From contig NZ_WOCD01000001.1 of the NCBI RefSeq assembly GCF_009728465.1, forward strand, positions 310,001-374,000: DNA of 64,000 nt. The letters run 5' to 3'. The notes under the pieces were generated by a model. The model saw only the letters and a list, made by a program, of their open reading frames with translations. It searched no databases and was not told where the DNA came from. The DNA is from Psychrosphaera haliotis. Lineage in GTDB: Bacteria > Pseudomonadota > Gammaproteobacteria > Enterobacterales > Alteromonadaceae. Made by a program: the position numbers and the translations under genes. Of this stretch, positions 46,659-56,516 are shown in pieces. How positions within the stretch are numbered: position 1 is the stretch's first letter; each line of letters opens with the position of its first letter.

Positions 46659-47324
46659 ATGGACAGCAGAATGGCGTATCAAGGTACTAAAACCTCTGTA
46701 TTAGAGCAGAACAAGGTACTAAGAAACACTTATTCATTATTGGCTATGACTTTAGCGTTCGCTGCTATGGTTGCTGGCGGTGCAATGGCATTAAACTTAC
46801 CTCACCCGGGGTTAATTGTGACGTTGGTTGGTTTTTATGGCTTATTATTCTTTGTCCATAAAGCAGCTAACTCTTCAATGGGTTTAGTCGCTGTATTCGC
46901 ATTCACTGGTTTCCTTGGTTACACGTTAGGCCCAATCCTTAATATGGTTATTGGTGCTGGCGGCGGTGAAATCGTAATGATGGCACTAGGTGGCACAGCC
47001 CTTACCTTCTTTGGTGTTTCTGCTTATGCATTAACTACAAAGCGTGACTTGTCTTTCCTAGGCGGAATGATGGTTGCTGGTTTTTGGGTACTAATCGCAG
47101 CAGTTGTAGCAAACATCTTCTTACAACTTCCAGCGTTATCTTTAGCTATTAGTGCAATGTTTATCTTATTCTCTTCTGGCGCAATCCTAATGCAAACGCA
47201 AGCGATTGTTAAAGGCGGCGAGACTAACTATATTCTTGCAACGGTGACGTTATTTGTATCTATATACAATATCTTCATCAGCTTAATTAATATCTTAATG
47301 GCATTCGGCGGCAACGACGACTAA
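46659..47324 (+). CDS. yccA: Bax inhibitor-1/YccA family membrane protein
   Basis: The protein has 221 residues from ATG 46659 (CAGGAG upstream); an ATG at 46638 lies before that site. Seven membrane helices are visible, with the family's LRNTYSLLAMTL, GFLGYTLGPIL and SIYNIFISLINILMAFGGNDD. E. coli YccA binds and modulates the FtsH protease in the inner membrane. The tus genes follow, as E. coli tusE is next to yccA. Confidence 0.95.
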   Translation: MDSRMAYQGTKTSVLEQNKVLRNTYSLLAMTLAFAAMVAGGAMALNLPHPGLIVTLVGFYGLLFFVHKAANSSMGLVAVFAFTGFLGYTLGPILNMVIGAGGGEIVMMALGGTALTFFGVSAYALTTKRDLSFLGGMMVAGFWVLIAAVVANIFLQLPALSLAISAMFILFSSGAILMQTQAIVKGGETNYILATVTLFVSIYNIFISLINILMAFGGNDD

Positions 47325-47338
47325 TCGCCAAAACCATT

Positions 47339-47368
47339 AAAAGCGCTGCTTCGTGTGGCGCTTTTTTT
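47339..47368 (+). terminator. Rho-independent terminator after yccA
   Basis: AAAAGCGC and GCGCTTTT form the stem around an 11-nt interior, followed by more T. It lies 15 bp after the yccA stop and separates it from tusD. Confidence 0.8.
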
Positions 47369-47450
47369 TGCCTGTTTTTCAAGGCAGAGATGGGTTAACC
47401 CTTCAATATGATTTAAACTATACCTATTCACATTTACCAAAGAGACTTTC

Positions 47451-47807
47451 ATGCGCTATTTAATAATGCTTCATGGTAAAGCTTGGTCGGAACAATCCGT
47501 ACTATCAGCTTGTCAGTTTAGCGAAGCGGCCATTGCACAAGGCCACATTATTGATGCTATCTTTTTATATCAAGACGGCGTAACAAATGCCCTTCCTAAT
47601 CTTGAAATAAGTAGCGATGAATTAAACGGCCAGTCAGAGTTGCTCAAACTACATAAAGCTTTTGGTGTACCGTTATGGCTTTGCGTGACGGCTGGTGTAA
47701 AACGCGGCATTCACGAAACTCATGTTGAGCATGGTTTTAAAATCGCAGGTTTAGCCGAATTTGCGGAGCGTTGCTCCATCGTTGATAAAGTAATCCAATT
47801 TAAGTAG
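47451..47807 (+). CDS. tusD: TusD, sulfur relay subunit (DsrE family)
   Basis: TusD accepts sulfur in the TusBCD complex for 2-thiouridine at tRNA wobble position 34. The 118-residue protein has MLHGKAWSEQSVLSA, AIFLYQDGVTNAL and VPLWLCVTAGVKRG, with the active Cys near residue 83. It heads the tusDCB-tusE cluster; gaps are 7-17 bp. Confidence 0.93.
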   Translation: MRYLIMLHGKAWSEQSVLSACQFSEAAIAQGHIIDAIFLYQDGVTNALPNLEISSDELNGQSELLKLHKAFGVPLWLCVTAGVKRGIHETHVEHGFKIAGLAEFAERCSIVDKVIQFK

Positions 47808-47814
47808 GAAAGTA

Positions 47815-48171
47815 ATGAATATAAAATCCATTCTAATCATTCATACGCAACCTGCATTTAATGACTTACAGGGTAAAGAGGCGTTAGATTTAAGCTTGAT
47901 ATTGGGGTCATACGAACAGGACGTGTCTGTCGTTTTTTATAAACAAGGTGTTTTTCAAACCTTAGCCCATCAAGATCCTGAGTCTTTTTCCCAGAAAGAT
48001 TATACAAGCACAATCAAAGCGTTAGACATTTATGACATTGAAAAAGTGTATGTGCATACAAACAGCCTTGTTAAATATGGGCTAGAAAACAATGAGCGTT
48101 TAAGTAATGTATTACCTATAGAACATACAGACTTTCTCGCTTTAAAAATAACGTTGATCACGTTTTTGTAA
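47815..48171 (+). CDS. tusC: TusC, sulfur relay subunit (DsrF family)
   Basis: The 118-residue second subunit of TusBCD begins MNIKSILIIHTQPAFNDLQG, followed by EALDLSLILGSYEQDVSVVF and a C-terminal region lacking the conserved Cys, as expected for TusC. GGAAAG precedes the start. Confidence 0.92.
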   Translation: MNIKSILIIHTQPAFNDLQGKEALDLSLILGSYEQDVSVVFYKQGVFQTLAHQDPESFSQKDYTSTIKALDIYDIEKVYVHTNSLVKYGLENNERLSNVLPIEHTDFLALKITLITFL

Positions 48172-48188
48172 TTTAATCGGAGTCAAAC

Positions 48189-48518
48189 ATGCCTTTTTCT
48201 TCTCATCGTTATACTCTCCATTTAATCTTTAGCCCTGATAGCTGGGCATTAGCAAAAGATACCATTGAATCAAACGATCGTATTCTATTTCTGCAAGACG
48301 CTGTGTACCTGCTACAAAGCGACCTGCAAAGCCCAAGTGAGTTGCTATATGCAAGAGCGTTAGACGTTTCAGCTAGAAAAATAAAACTGCTAGGAAGTAG
48401 CCTAACTGAAAATAGTGCAAGTGGCTCTGCTGTGACTGGCACTGTATTAGTTGAGGCTATTGACGATGAGCTTTGGGTTAAATTAACAGCACAAGCACAG
48501 AATATAATTAGTTGGTAA
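48189..48518 (+). CDS. tusB: TusB, sulfur relay subunit (DsrH family)
   Basis: The 109-residue protein has LHLIFSPDSWALAKDTIESND, ILFLQDAVYLLQ and a C-terminal DELWVKLTAQAQNIISW. It is more divergent than its neighbours, and the assignment rests on LLQDAVY-type motif and order tusD-tusC-tusB. Typical TusB is about 95 residues. Confidence 0.87.
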   Translation: MPFSSHRYTLHLIFSPDSWALAKDTIESNDRILFLQDAVYLLQSDLQSPSELLYARALDVSARKIKLLGSSLTENSASGSAVTGTVLVEAIDDELWVKLTAQAQNIISW

Positions 48519-48527
48519 AAACAATAA

Positions 48528-48857
48528 ATGATTGAATTTAATAATAAAGAATATGAAACAGATAAGCACGAGTACTTGCTGCACTTGGATGATTGGAGTG
48601 TGGAACTAGCAGAGCATATCGCAGGATTAGAGAAAATTACCATGACAGATAATCACTGGGAAGTGGTTAATTTTGTGCGTGACTTTTACAAAGAATATAA
48701 AACTTCACCTGCAATTAGAATGTTGGTAAAAGCGATGGCTAAACAATTAGGCGCCGACAAAGGAAATAGTATTTATCTATACAAGTTATTTCCAAAAGGG
48801 CCTGCTAAACAAGCCACTAGAATTGCTGGATTGCCTAAACCGGCGAAGTGCATTTAA
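48528..48857 (+). CDS. tusE: TusE, sulfur relay acceptor (DsrC family)
   Basis: The 109-residue DsrC-like protein takes sulfur from TusBCD and delivers it to MnmA. It ends in GLPKPAKCI, with the catalytic penultimate Cys. [23 protein letters not shown] is the family core. It follows tusB by 9 bp, so the four genes form one operon. Confidence 0.96.
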   Translation: MIEFNNKEYETDKHEYLLHLDDWSVELAEHIAGLEKITMTDNHWEVVNFVRDFYKEYKTSPAIRMLVKAMAKQLGADKGNSIYLYKLFPKGPAKQATRIAGLPKPAKCI

Positions 48858-48875
48858 CCGTTCTTTTTTAAGGTA

Positions 48876-49154
48876 CTATATTTTTATATGATCGGCGTAG
48901 TGCCCACCAATGGCGAATATATAGACGTAATTTTCATCGAATTTGTAAATCAGTCGATCTTTCTGGGATATTCTTTTTGACCATAAACCCGACAAGTTGT
49001 GCTTTAGCGCTTCAGGCTTACCCAAGCCTGAACTAGGATCTGAGCGAAGCATTTCCTTTAATATTTTGCACAACGCTTTGTGTAACTTTTTATCTTTTTC
49101 TCTTAATTTTTCATATGCGAGCCAAGTCTCACCTTCAAAGATTAGTGATCTCAT
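48876..49154 (-). CDS. yoeB: YoeB/Txe-family toxin (mRNA interferase)
   Basis: The 92-residue RelE-fold toxin would cut mRNA at the ribosomal A site. It has the conserved GLGKPEALKHNLSGLWSKRI, KDRLIYKF (Arg) and HYADH at the C terminus (His). The start overlaps the antitoxin gene by 20 bp. It converges with tusE, 18 bp away. Confidence 0.93.
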   Translation of the reverse strand: MRSLIFEGETWLAYEKLREKDKKLHKALCKILKEMLRSDPSSGLGKPEALKHNLSGLWSKRISQKDRLIYKFDENYVYIFAIGGHYADHIKI

Positions 49155-49407
49155 CTAACTGCTCTTTTGTTGGTTTATAACCTTTCTTATTCGTATGCGT
49201 TTTCATAGACTCAGCAATTTGTTGCATTAAGCTACTACTTTGTAAAACGTGTAATGTTTCCTGCTCTCTTTCCCAGTCGTCTGCGCTCATTACAATAAAA
49301 GCCTCACCGGCTCGTCTTGTCACTTTTATCGGCTCATGTTCACTAACTGTTTGTTCAACGTATGTTTTTAAGTTGTCTCGAAATTGGTTCACACTTATGC
49401 TATTCAT
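49135..49407 (-). CDS. yefM: YefM/Phd-family antitoxin
   Basis: The 90-residue antitoxin has the DNA-binding N terminus (MNSISVNQFRDNLKTYVEQ, VTRRAGEAFIVMSADDWE) and an acidic/polar C terminus that wraps the toxin. With YoeB it should repress its own promoter. It is first in the pair, as usual. Confidence 0.94.
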   Translation of the reverse strand: MNSISVNQFRDNLKTYVEQTVSEHEPIKVTRRAGEAFIVMSADDWEREQETLHVLQSSSLMQQIAESMKTHTNKKGYKPTKEQLDEITNL

Positions 49408-49420
49408 AACAAAAACCTTA

Positions 49421-49439
49421 TGTACGGTAATGTCGTACA
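49421..49439. promoter_or_regulatory. YefM-YoeB operator candidate
   Basis: TGTACG and CGTACA form an inverted repeat with 7-bp spacing, 14 bp upstream of the yefM start. YefM operators in E. coli are built on TGTACA, so the match is close. Confidence 0.7.
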
Positions 49440-49552
49440 GTTTAGTCTAAAAAGTATAACAAGTCATTAAAGCTGGACAAAAAATAGCTGGGTTTCACAG
49501 GTGTTTGACTCAACACTTTAGCCAACAATTTTTTGTCCATTATTAACTCGTT

Positions 49553-51604
49553 TTACTGGTACTTCTTAAACCAGGCTAGAATATTTTCGATTTTTGCGAC
49601 CATTCTTGAAGGCTTACCTGCAATTCCGTGCGGAGAACCTGGTACTCTAACCATGATTGTATCCACTTTGCGAAGTTTCAAAGCTTGATAAAATTGCTCT
49701 GTTTCTGAGATAGGTGTGCGACGGTCATTTTCACCGGTAATCAACATAGTAGGCGTTGTAACATTGCCAACCAGTGATAAAGGCGAACGTTCCCAGTAAT
49801 GTTCAAAGTTGTCCCATGGCATCCCAGGGAATTGAAATGGTATTTGTCCTAAATAGCTGTCTGCCGTTAATACTTTTGAAATCCAGTTTATAACTGGTTT
49901 CGCTACCACAGCGGCTTTGAATCGGTCGGTTAAACCAATAGCGTAAGCGGAGGCTATGCCACCAGCTGAGCCGCCTGTAATATAAAGCTTGTCAGGATCT
50001 ACAAAGCCTTTAGCTATCATGGCGTCAACACCCGACATATGGTCGGCAAAATCCCACTTACTGGAGTATTTGTTCTGTAATAGCAGTGCAAAACGCTCAC
50101 CGTATCCTGTAGAGCCTCTGTGATTGTCATAAAAGACAACGTATCCTTCAGCAGCAAAACGTTGCATTTCTGCAGAAAAATGAGGGCCGTAAGCTAGGTG
50201 TGGTCCACCATGAATCTCTAGAATTAAAGGGTACTTTTTTGTTTTATCAAAATTTGGTGGTAACAAATACCAACCTTGTATCTCTTCACCATCAATTGAC
50301 GATTGATAAATTACTTCATCCACTTGGGCTAACGTTTTATGACCTAGCAGATCTTCATTTAAAGAAGAGATTTGAAAGTCTTTGCCCTTTCTTCGAACAA
50401 ATATATCTGCTGGGCGTTGAGCGCTGCCTTTTGTATAAGCCACTACATCAGCGTCTACGTCAAAGTTGGCAAACGCGTATGGTCTTCCTATGGTAGTGCC
50501 GCCTAACCCTTCAACAATTTTCATATGACGACCTGACAACGTTGAGTAACCAACAGTGATCAGCCCTCTTTCCGTCATTTGATAATACAAACTCGAGTTG
50601 TTTTCACTCCACTTTAGACCACTCACGGAGTTGTCTATGTCGGCAGTAATTTGTTTGTTTTTCTTCGTGCCTAAATCCAACACTTCTAATATTCGATTTC
50701 GATAAGCGAGTTTTTTATTATCAATACTAACGTACGCTAGTTTTTTACCATCAGGTGAAATTACCGGACCGTATTCTCCACCTGGCTTGTTTGTGACTTG
50801 CGTCATTTGTCCCGCATTGTCACCTTTGACCTTAACGCTATAAATATCGGATTCACGTGTTTGGTATTCCCAATCATCGTTGCGATATGCCGAAAAATAA
50901 ATATGTTCAGCATTAGCCGACCAAGCCAGCGTACCACCATGATTATAATTACCATGACTCAATTGCCTAGGTGTACCGCCTTCTGCTGGCACAACAAAAA
51001 TGTGGCTAAATTTTGGCTCTAAAATACCAGCACCATCAGCCTGATAACGAGCTTTTGTGACGTATTGAACTGGCTCTGACCATTTCGCGCCCTTCGGGCG
51101 TTTTGGCATTTTTACTGAAAGCGGTCGGTCTGTATCTGCAACCGACATTGTAAAGGCTATTTGAGTGCCATCAGGCGACCAAGTCACATTACCAATACCT
51201 GATTGTACATTAGTGATAACACCTGTTTGGCCAGTATCCACCCATCGTACGTAAAGCTGGCTTCGGCCTTCTTCATTTGATAAATAAGCGACGCGGTCAC
51301 CACTTGGAGACCATTTAGCGCCATAAAAAGCTTTTTTGCCTGACAATAATGGGCGATGTAAAGAACCATCAGTGCGGGCCATCCATAAGTTAGAACGCGT
51401 GCCATCCGTCATAACATCGTGACTTCTGCGTGTATAGATCACCCACTTTCCATCTGGTGAGACTTGTGGTGACGACGCGTATTCCAGCTCAAAAATATCT
51501 TCAGCTTGGAACAATTTTGAAGAGTTTTCTGGTTCCAATTGTTCGTTAGCGACACTCTGCATAGAGAGCAGAACTAGAGGTAATAACCAAGTATAGCGTT
51601 TCAT
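49553..51604 (-). CDS. S9 family prolyl oligopeptidase-type peptidase
   Basis: The 683-residue exported serine peptidase has a signal peptide (WLLPLVLLSMQSVAN), a beta-propeller of WD/PD40-like blades (SPDGKWVIYTRR, SPSGDRVAYLS, SPDGTQIAFTM) to about residue 400, and an alpha/beta-hydrolase domain. The triad is TGGSAGG (Ser near 543), GENDRRTP (Asp near 625) and PGSPHG (His near 658). DPP-like or oligopeptidase activity in the periplasm is likely. Same strand as the M16 gene upstream, but separated by a terminator. Confidence 0.93.
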   Translation of the reverse strand: MKRYTWLLPLVLLSMQSVANEQLEPENSSKLFQAEDIFELEYASSPQVSPDGKWVIYTRRSHDVMTDGTRSNLWMARTDGSLHRPLLSGKKAFYGAKWSPSGDRVAYLSNEEGRSQLYVRWVDTGQTGVITNVQSGIGNVTWSPDGTQIAFTMSVADTDRPLSVKMPKRPKGAKWSEPVQYVTKARYQADGAGILEPKFSHIFVVPAEGGTPRQLSHGNYNHGGTLAWSANAEHIYFSAYRNDDWEYQTRESDIYSVKVKGDNAGQMTQVTNKPGGEYGPVISPDGKKLAYVSIDNKKLAYRNRILEVLDLGTKKNKQITADIDNSVSGLKWSENNSSLYYQMTERGLITVGYSTLSGRHMKIVEGLGGTTIGRPYAFANFDVDADVVAYTKGSAQRPADIFVRRKGKDFQISSLNEDLLGHKTLAQVDEVIYQSSIDGEEIQGWYLLPPNFDKTKKYPLILEIHGGPHLAYGPHFSAEMQRFAAEGYVVFYDNHRGSTGYGERFALLLQNKYSSKWDFADHMSGVDAMIAKGFVDPDKLYITGGSAGGIASAYAIGLTDRFKAAVVAKPVINWISKVLTADSYLGQIPFQFPGMPWDNFEHYWERSPLSLVGNVTTPTMLITGENDRRTPISETEQFYQALKLRKVDTIMVRVPGSPHGIAGKPSRMVAKIENILAWFKKYQ

Positions 51605-51725
51605 CTCAAATCCTTTATTTCTTAATGAGTTGATAAAGATTGTACTCTTATTTATGAATAAAAAACAAACAACCTACGATAGAATGCCAACATTCACATT
51701 TTAATAAACATCAGGCACAAAAAAA

Positions 51726-51747
51726 CGCGACAATCTTAACTGCCGCG
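51726..51747 (-). terminator. Rho-independent terminator between M16 and S9 genes
   Basis: On the minus strand CGCGGCA pairs with TGTCGCG (one G-T) around 8 nt and runs into seven T. Confidence 0.75.
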
Positions 51748-51832
51748 CTTTCACATTTTTTGCTAGTCGTATTAACAAATCACGTTTTTAATGAATCATA
51801 TCTAACGAATAGCATTAGAAAAAGGCTGAGCC

Positions 51833-54619
51833 TTATTTTTCTAACTTTGCCCAATCACCTGCAGCAAAGATGTTTAGTTCTTGCTGTGCAATGTATTTTG
51901 CAAACGCTGCGTTTACTTGCTCAACTGTTACCGTTGGAAGCGTTTCTTGATAATCAGAGAACCACTTCATATCACGATCCATTTGCTTGTTGCCGTTAAG
52001 CATACGAGCAATGTAAGCTTCACTAGACCAAGTTACACGAAGTGACTTTAAAGCACCGTTAATAGCGTCGGTTACTTCTTTGTCAGAGAAACCTTCGTCT
52101 AATACTTTTTGAACTTCTTCTTTGTATGCTTCAACTACTTTTTTCATATTCTCTGGAGCGGCGATAGCAGACATGATGTACATACCCTTCTCTTCATCAA
52201 ACTCCATTTGTAACCAAGAACCAGTACCGTAACTGTAACCTTCTTTAACACGTATACGTTGCATTAAACGAGAAGCAAAACCACTGCCACCAAAAATTTG
52301 GTTCGCGATGTACGCCGCATAGTAATCATCTTCTTGAGGGTTTAAGTCAACAACATGAGCAATGTATAACTGAGCATTAGCTTTGTCTGGTGTTTCAACC
52401 CAGTTTTCTTGGCCAGTTACTTCATTAACTTCATCTTCTAGCTTCGCAAAGGTTGCTTTGCCATTTAATTCACTTAAACGCATTTCTAACTGGGTAGAAA
52501 TAATTTTAGGATCAACGTCACCTACAATCGCCACAAAACCATTGCTTACATTAAAGTGTGAAGAATGTAAATTTTGAAGGCGTTTGCTTGTTACTTTTTT
52601 CAAGCCATCAATTTGCTCATCAATCGTTTTAAACGCTGATGGGTGGCCCGCTTCGTGACCATTAAACGTTTTACTTAAAATTGATACCGCTACAGAGCTT
52701 GGCTCACTGCGATTCATTTCTAAACCTGTGATCATGGCTTTACGGTCAATTTCAACTTCAGATGCTTTAAACGTTGGGTTAGCTAATAACTCTTGAACAA
52801 AGTCTAACGTTGCATCTAAGTTTTCTTTTACCGCTTTAACAGAAACGTTAATTTCTCCTAAAGTACGAGTAGAAATACTGATGCTCGCTTTAAGCTCATC
52901 CATTTTAGAGGCGATTTGTTCTTTGCTGTACTTTTCAGTACCGCTCATTATCAATCCACCTAACATTTTAAAGTCTGACTCATAACCTTTTAAAGATTTA
53001 GCTGAGCCAACTGGGAATGTCATTGCCATGTTAACTTCGCCTGCACGAAGCTTTTTAGGATAAACACTCACTTGCGTGCCCGTTGCCCATGTAAACTCTT
53101 TTAATCGAGCCAATACATTTTCAACGTTGTTGTCATAAACTTCGCCGTTTGCTACTGCTTTACGACCTTTATAGTCAGCTAATAATTCAGAAATATCTTT
53201 TGCTTCAGAAATTTCCGCACGCACTGGCTCTTTGGTTGGGATAAAGCGCCCTAGCGTACGGTTACTTTCTACAAAGTATTGCTCTGCTACACGTTGTACA
53301 TCTGCTGCTGTTACTTTCTCTACTAAGTCACGGAAGTAGAAAATATAACGATAGTCACCCATCGCAATGTACTCAGATAGCTCCATGCCTACAGAAGTTA
53401 CGTTACGTAACGCTTCTTCTGTTTCTTTCAGTAGTGCAGCTTTAGCCACTGCTACTTCTGCTTCTGAAATTGTGTTCTCTTTAATGCCTTCAACCATAGA
53501 GATTAACGTTTTCTCCATAGCAGACGTTTCTTTGCCTTTAGAGCCTTGCGCCATAATAGTGAACGTTGAAGGGTCTTTTAATAGATAAGAATAGGCATAA
53601 GCTCCTGTTGCTAATCCAGGCTCAACCATCTTCTTCTGCATACGTCCACGAGCGCTATCAGATAAGATTTGAGATAGAACTTGAATAGCAGGCGTATCTT
53701 CATGTAACGCTGAAGGTACATGATAAACCGCAGCAATCATTGGCACATCACCAGTACGACGTAAGTTAATTTCGCGCTCACCGTCTTGAGTTGGCTCTAC
53801 TGTGTATAGCTTTTCGATTGGCGTTTCAGGTTGCTGAAGCTTACCAAACGTTTTTTCGATCATTGCGATAGTCTTTTCTTTATCAAAACGACCCGCAACA
53901 GTAAGTACGGCATTATCTGGACGGTAATGACGTTTGTAGAAATCTCTTAATACTTGGAATGGGAAGTTTTCAACATCAGAACGCGCACCAATTGTAGAGT
54001 TTGCGTAGTTGTGCCATAAGAACGCCGTTGACGCTAACCGAGATGACAACATACGGAATGGGCTATTTTCACCACGTTCCATTTCGTTGCGAACCACTGT
54101 CATTTCTGAGTCTAATTGCTCTTTTGTGAATGTTGCATTAACCATACGGTCTGCTTCCATTCCTAAAGCCCACTCTAGGTTTGCTTCATCATATTCAAAC
54201 AATTCAAAATAGTTTGTGCGGTCTAACCAGGTTGTTGCATTTACGCGCATACCACGTTTGTTAAATTCTGTATCAATAGCTTTATAGCTGTCAGAGCCTT
54301 TAAACAACATATGCTCTAATAAATGAGCCATGCCGGTTTCGCCATATTTCTCATGAACAGAACCTACTTTATAAGTTATGTTAACCAGCGTTTTTGGTTG
54401 AGCTTCATCTGGGTACATTAATACTTTCATGCCGTTAGACAAAGTGTACTCATTGATGCCTTCAACATTACGAACAAAATCCATTGTTGCATTTTTTACC
54501 ACTACTTCTGGAGCCGCGCTTTGTTGAGTTGCCGAACAACCCGCTAATGCTACAAATACAGCTGATGCCAATAAAGTTTTAGTAAATTTTGATTTGTTTT
54601 TACTAGTGAAAATCTTCAT
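51833..54619 (-). CDS. M16 family zinc peptidase, predicted lipoprotein
   Basis: The 928-residue protein has a lipoprotein signal ending in LAGC (residue 28). The zinc motif of inverzincins is HLLEH near residue 98, with the third ligand Glu expected downstream (EMERGE region). It has two M16 halves; the second (about 500-925) lacks the HxxEH motif, as typical. Both MVVRNEMERG and the later GGSGFASRLMQRIRVKEGYSYG are family signatures. It is likely periplasmic. The 3' end is followed by a terminator. Confidence 0.94.
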   Translation of the reverse strand: MKIFTSKNKSKFTKTLLASAVFVALAGCSATQQSAAPEVVVKNATMDFVRNVEGINEYTLSNGMKVLMYPDEAQPKTLVNITYKVGSVHEKYGETGMAHLLEHMLFKGSDSYKAIDTEFNKRGMRVNATTWLDRTNYFELFEYDEANLEWALGMEADRMVNATFTKEQLDSEMTVVRNEMERGENSPFRMLSSRLASTAFLWHNYANSTIGARSDVENFPFQVLRDFYKRHYRPDNAVLTVAGRFDKEKTIAMIEKTFGKLQQPETPIEKLYTVEPTQDGEREINLRRTGDVPMIAAVYHVPSALHEDTPAIQVLSQILSDSARGRMQKKMVEPGLATGAYAYSYLLKDPSTFTIMAQGSKGKETSAMEKTLISMVEGIKENTISEAEVAVAKAALLKETEEALRNVTSVGMELSEYIAMGDYRYIFYFRDLVEKVTAADVQRVAEQYFVESNRTLGRFIPTKEPVRAEISEAKDISELLADYKGRKAVANGEVYDNNVENVLARLKEFTWATGTQVSVYPKKLRAGEVNMAMTFPVGSAKSLKGYESDFKMLGGLIMSGTEKYSKEQIASKMDELKASISISTRTLGEINVSVKAVKENLDATLDFVQELLANPTFKASEVEIDRKAMITGLEMNRSEPSSVAVSILSKTFNGHEAGHPSAFKTIDEQIDGLKKVTSKRLQNLHSSHFNVSNGFVAIVGDVDPKIISTQLEMRLSELNGKATFAKLEDEVNEVTGQENWVETPDKANAQLYIAHVVDLNPQEDDYYAAYIANQIFGGSGFASRLMQRIRVKEGYSYGTGSWLQMEFDEEKGMYIMSAIAAPENMKKVVEAYKEEVQKVLDEGFSDKEVTDAINGALKSLRVTWSSEAYIARMLNGNKQMDRDMKWFSDYQETLPTVTVEQVNAAFAKYIAQQELNIFAAGDWAKLEK

Positions 54620-54747
54620 TAAATGAAGCTCCCTGGAGTTATTGTTATATCACTTATTGTAATACCTGTTTTATACCAAAATTAGGCACGGTTTCTAACT
54701 TCAAACTTGTAACAGTTTGTTACGATTTACCAACCATTTGAATGTTT

Positions 54748-54763
54748 AGACGTCTAGGCGTAA
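54748..54763. promoter_or_regulatory. MetJ operator (met box) upstream of metK
   Basis: AGACGTCT (54748-54755) is an exact met box, followed directly by AGGCGTAA, a weaker second box. It sits 73-88 bp upstream of the metK start. MetJ with SAM is expected to repress metK here; metJ itself is not in the window. Confidence 0.8.
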
Positions 54764-54835
54764 AAAAGTATTAGGCAAATCTACAAAAGTTAGCTAAAAT
54801 TACGCCGAATTTAGGTAATACAAGAGACAGTTTAA

Positions 54836-55987
54836 ATGGCAAAACATTTGTTCACATCGGAATCCGTATCTGAAGGTCATCCGGATAAAATCGCAGACCA
54901 AATTTCTGACGCGGTATTAGACGCTATTTTAGAGCAAGACCCTAAGGCACGTGTTGCGTGTGAAACATACGTTAAGACCGGCATGGTTATGGTTGGCGGT
55001 GAAGTAACAACGTCTGCATGGGTTGATATTGAAGAGTTAACTCGTAGCACAGTACGTGAAATTGGTTACACACACTCAGACATGGGCTTTGATGCTGATT
55101 CTTGTGCAATTTTAAACACAATTGGTAAACAGTCTCCAGACATCAACCAAGGTGTTGACCGCAAAGACCCTAGCGAACAAGGTGCTGGCGACCAAGGTTT
55201 AATGTTTGGCTATGCATGTAACGAAACTGAAGTGTTAATGCCTGCTCCAATTGAGTACTCTCACCGTTTAGTTAAACGTCAAGCGCAAGTACGTAAAGAC
55301 GGTACGCTTCCGTGGTTACGTCCAGACGCAAAATCACAGGTTACGTTTGTTTATGAAGATGGCAAACCAGTTGGCATCGATGCGGTAGTACTTTCTACTC
55401 AGCACAGCGAAGACATCAGCCAAAAAGATCTAGTTGAAGCGGTAATGGAAACAATCGTAAAGCCTACCCTTCCTGCAGAATGGTTAACGGCTAATACTAA
55501 ATACTTCATCAATCCAACAGGCCGCTTTGTAATTGGTGGGCCAATGGGTGACTGTGGATTAACAGGTCGTAAGATTATCGTTGATACATACGGCGGCATG
55601 GCACGTCACGGTGGCGGAGCATTCTCTGGTAAAGATCCATCAAAAGTTGACCGTTCAGGCGCATATGCAGCTCGATACGTTGCTAAAAACCTGGTTGCAG
55701 CTGGTCTTGCTGACAAAGCAGAGCTTCAAGTTTCTTATGCAATTGGTGTTGCTGAACCAACGTCTATCAGTGTTGAAACATTTGGTACAGGCAAGCTTGA
55801 AGAAGACAAACTAATCGAATTAGTGCGTCGTCACTTCGACCTACGTCCATATGGCCTTACACAAATGCTAGACCTAGAGCGTCCTATTTATAAAGGAACA
55901 GCTGCGTACGGCCACTTTGGTCGTGAAGAGTTCCCGTGGGAACGCACTGACAAAGTTGAAGCCTTGCGCGCTGACGCTGGCTTATAA
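54836..55987 (+). CDS. metK: S-adenosylmethionine synthetase
   Basis: MetK makes SAM from methionine and ATP. The protein has 383 residues with [20 protein letters not shown] at the start, [12 protein letters not shown] (near 118) and [19 protein letters not shown] (near 260), covering the ATP, Mg and phosphate-binding motifs. Length matches E. coli. A met box precedes the gene and a UUCG terminator follows. Confidence 0.98.
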   Translation: MAKHLFTSESVSEGHPDKIADQISDAVLDAILEQDPKARVACETYVKTGMVMVGGEVTTSAWVDIEELTRSTVREIGYTHSDMGFDADSCAILNTIGKQSPDINQGVDRKDPSEQGAGDQGLMFGYACNETEVLMPAPIEYSHRLVKRQAQVRKDGTLPWLRPDAKSQVTFVYEDGKPVGIDAVVLSTQHSEDISQKDLVEAVMETIVKPTLPAEWLTANTKYFINPTGRFVIGGPMGDCGLTGRKIIVDTYGGMARHGGGAFSGKDPSKVDRSGAYAARYVAKNLVAAGLADKAELQVSYAIGVAEPTSISVETFGTGKLEEDKLIELVRRHFDLRPYGLTQMLDLERPIYKGTAAYGHFGREEFPWERTDKVEALRADAGL

Positions 55988-56028
55988 TAAAGTTTTTGCA
56001 GCAAATGAGTTGAGACAGGTGCTGCTTT

Positions 56029-56054
56029 AAAAAAGGACCTTCGGGTCCTTTTTT
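56029..56054 (+). terminator. Rho-independent terminator of metK (UUCG tetraloop)
   Basis: AAAAAAGGACC, loop TTCG, GGTCCTTTTTT. The stem-loop is the same as that at 57056-57077 on the other strand, so the two flank the repeat island in inverted orientation. Confidence 0.93.
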
Positions 56055-56104
56055 GTGCCTTCAATTTAACTACTACAGCTTAATTACTTTCCATACTGAG
56101 CTTT

Positions 56105-56445
56105 AACCCAGCTCAATTACTTTCCACTTCGGACGCTCAAGTTCATCCATGAAGCGCTGGTTAACCCAGTCCAACTACTTTCCACTTCGGACGCTCAAGT
56201 TCATCCATGAAGCGCTAGTTAACCCAGTCCAACTACTTTCCACTTCGGACGCTCAAGTTCATCCATGAAGTGCTGGTTAACCCAGTCCAACTAGTTTCCA
56301 CTTCGGACGCTCAAGTTCATCCATGAAGCGCTGGTTAACCCAGCCCAACTACTTTCCACTTCGGACGCTCAAGTTCATCCATGAAGCGCTTCGCCAAGGC
56401 ATCCTTGCCTTGGAAACCTCATTTGGAAAGTAATTGGGCTGGGTT
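56105..56445. repeat. Composite palindromic element, locus 2: amplified hairpin A
   Basis: The outer arms AACCCAGCTCAATTACTTTCC (56105-56125) and GGAAAGTAATTGGGCTGGGT (56425-56444) are inverse with one mismatch. Between them a 58-bp left-arm unit (with CACTTCGGACGCTCAAG and TTCATCCATGAAGCGCT) recurs five times (starts at 56170, 56228, 56286, 56344 and the first at about 56112). The core CAAGGCATCCTTGCCTTG follows. The 58-bp period is not a multiple of three, so coding is excluded. Confidence 0.92.
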
Positions 56446-56516
56446 TTGATTTGGAGTGCGCTGTGTGTTCGGCATGTAGTTGCCAGTTTGAGTGTAAGGG
56501 GCAACGGCGTGCTGAT

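Noticed and set aside
54620..54835. SAM riboswitch ahead of metK
   Set aside because: No SAM aptamer features were seen, and an exact met box explains regulation through MetJ.
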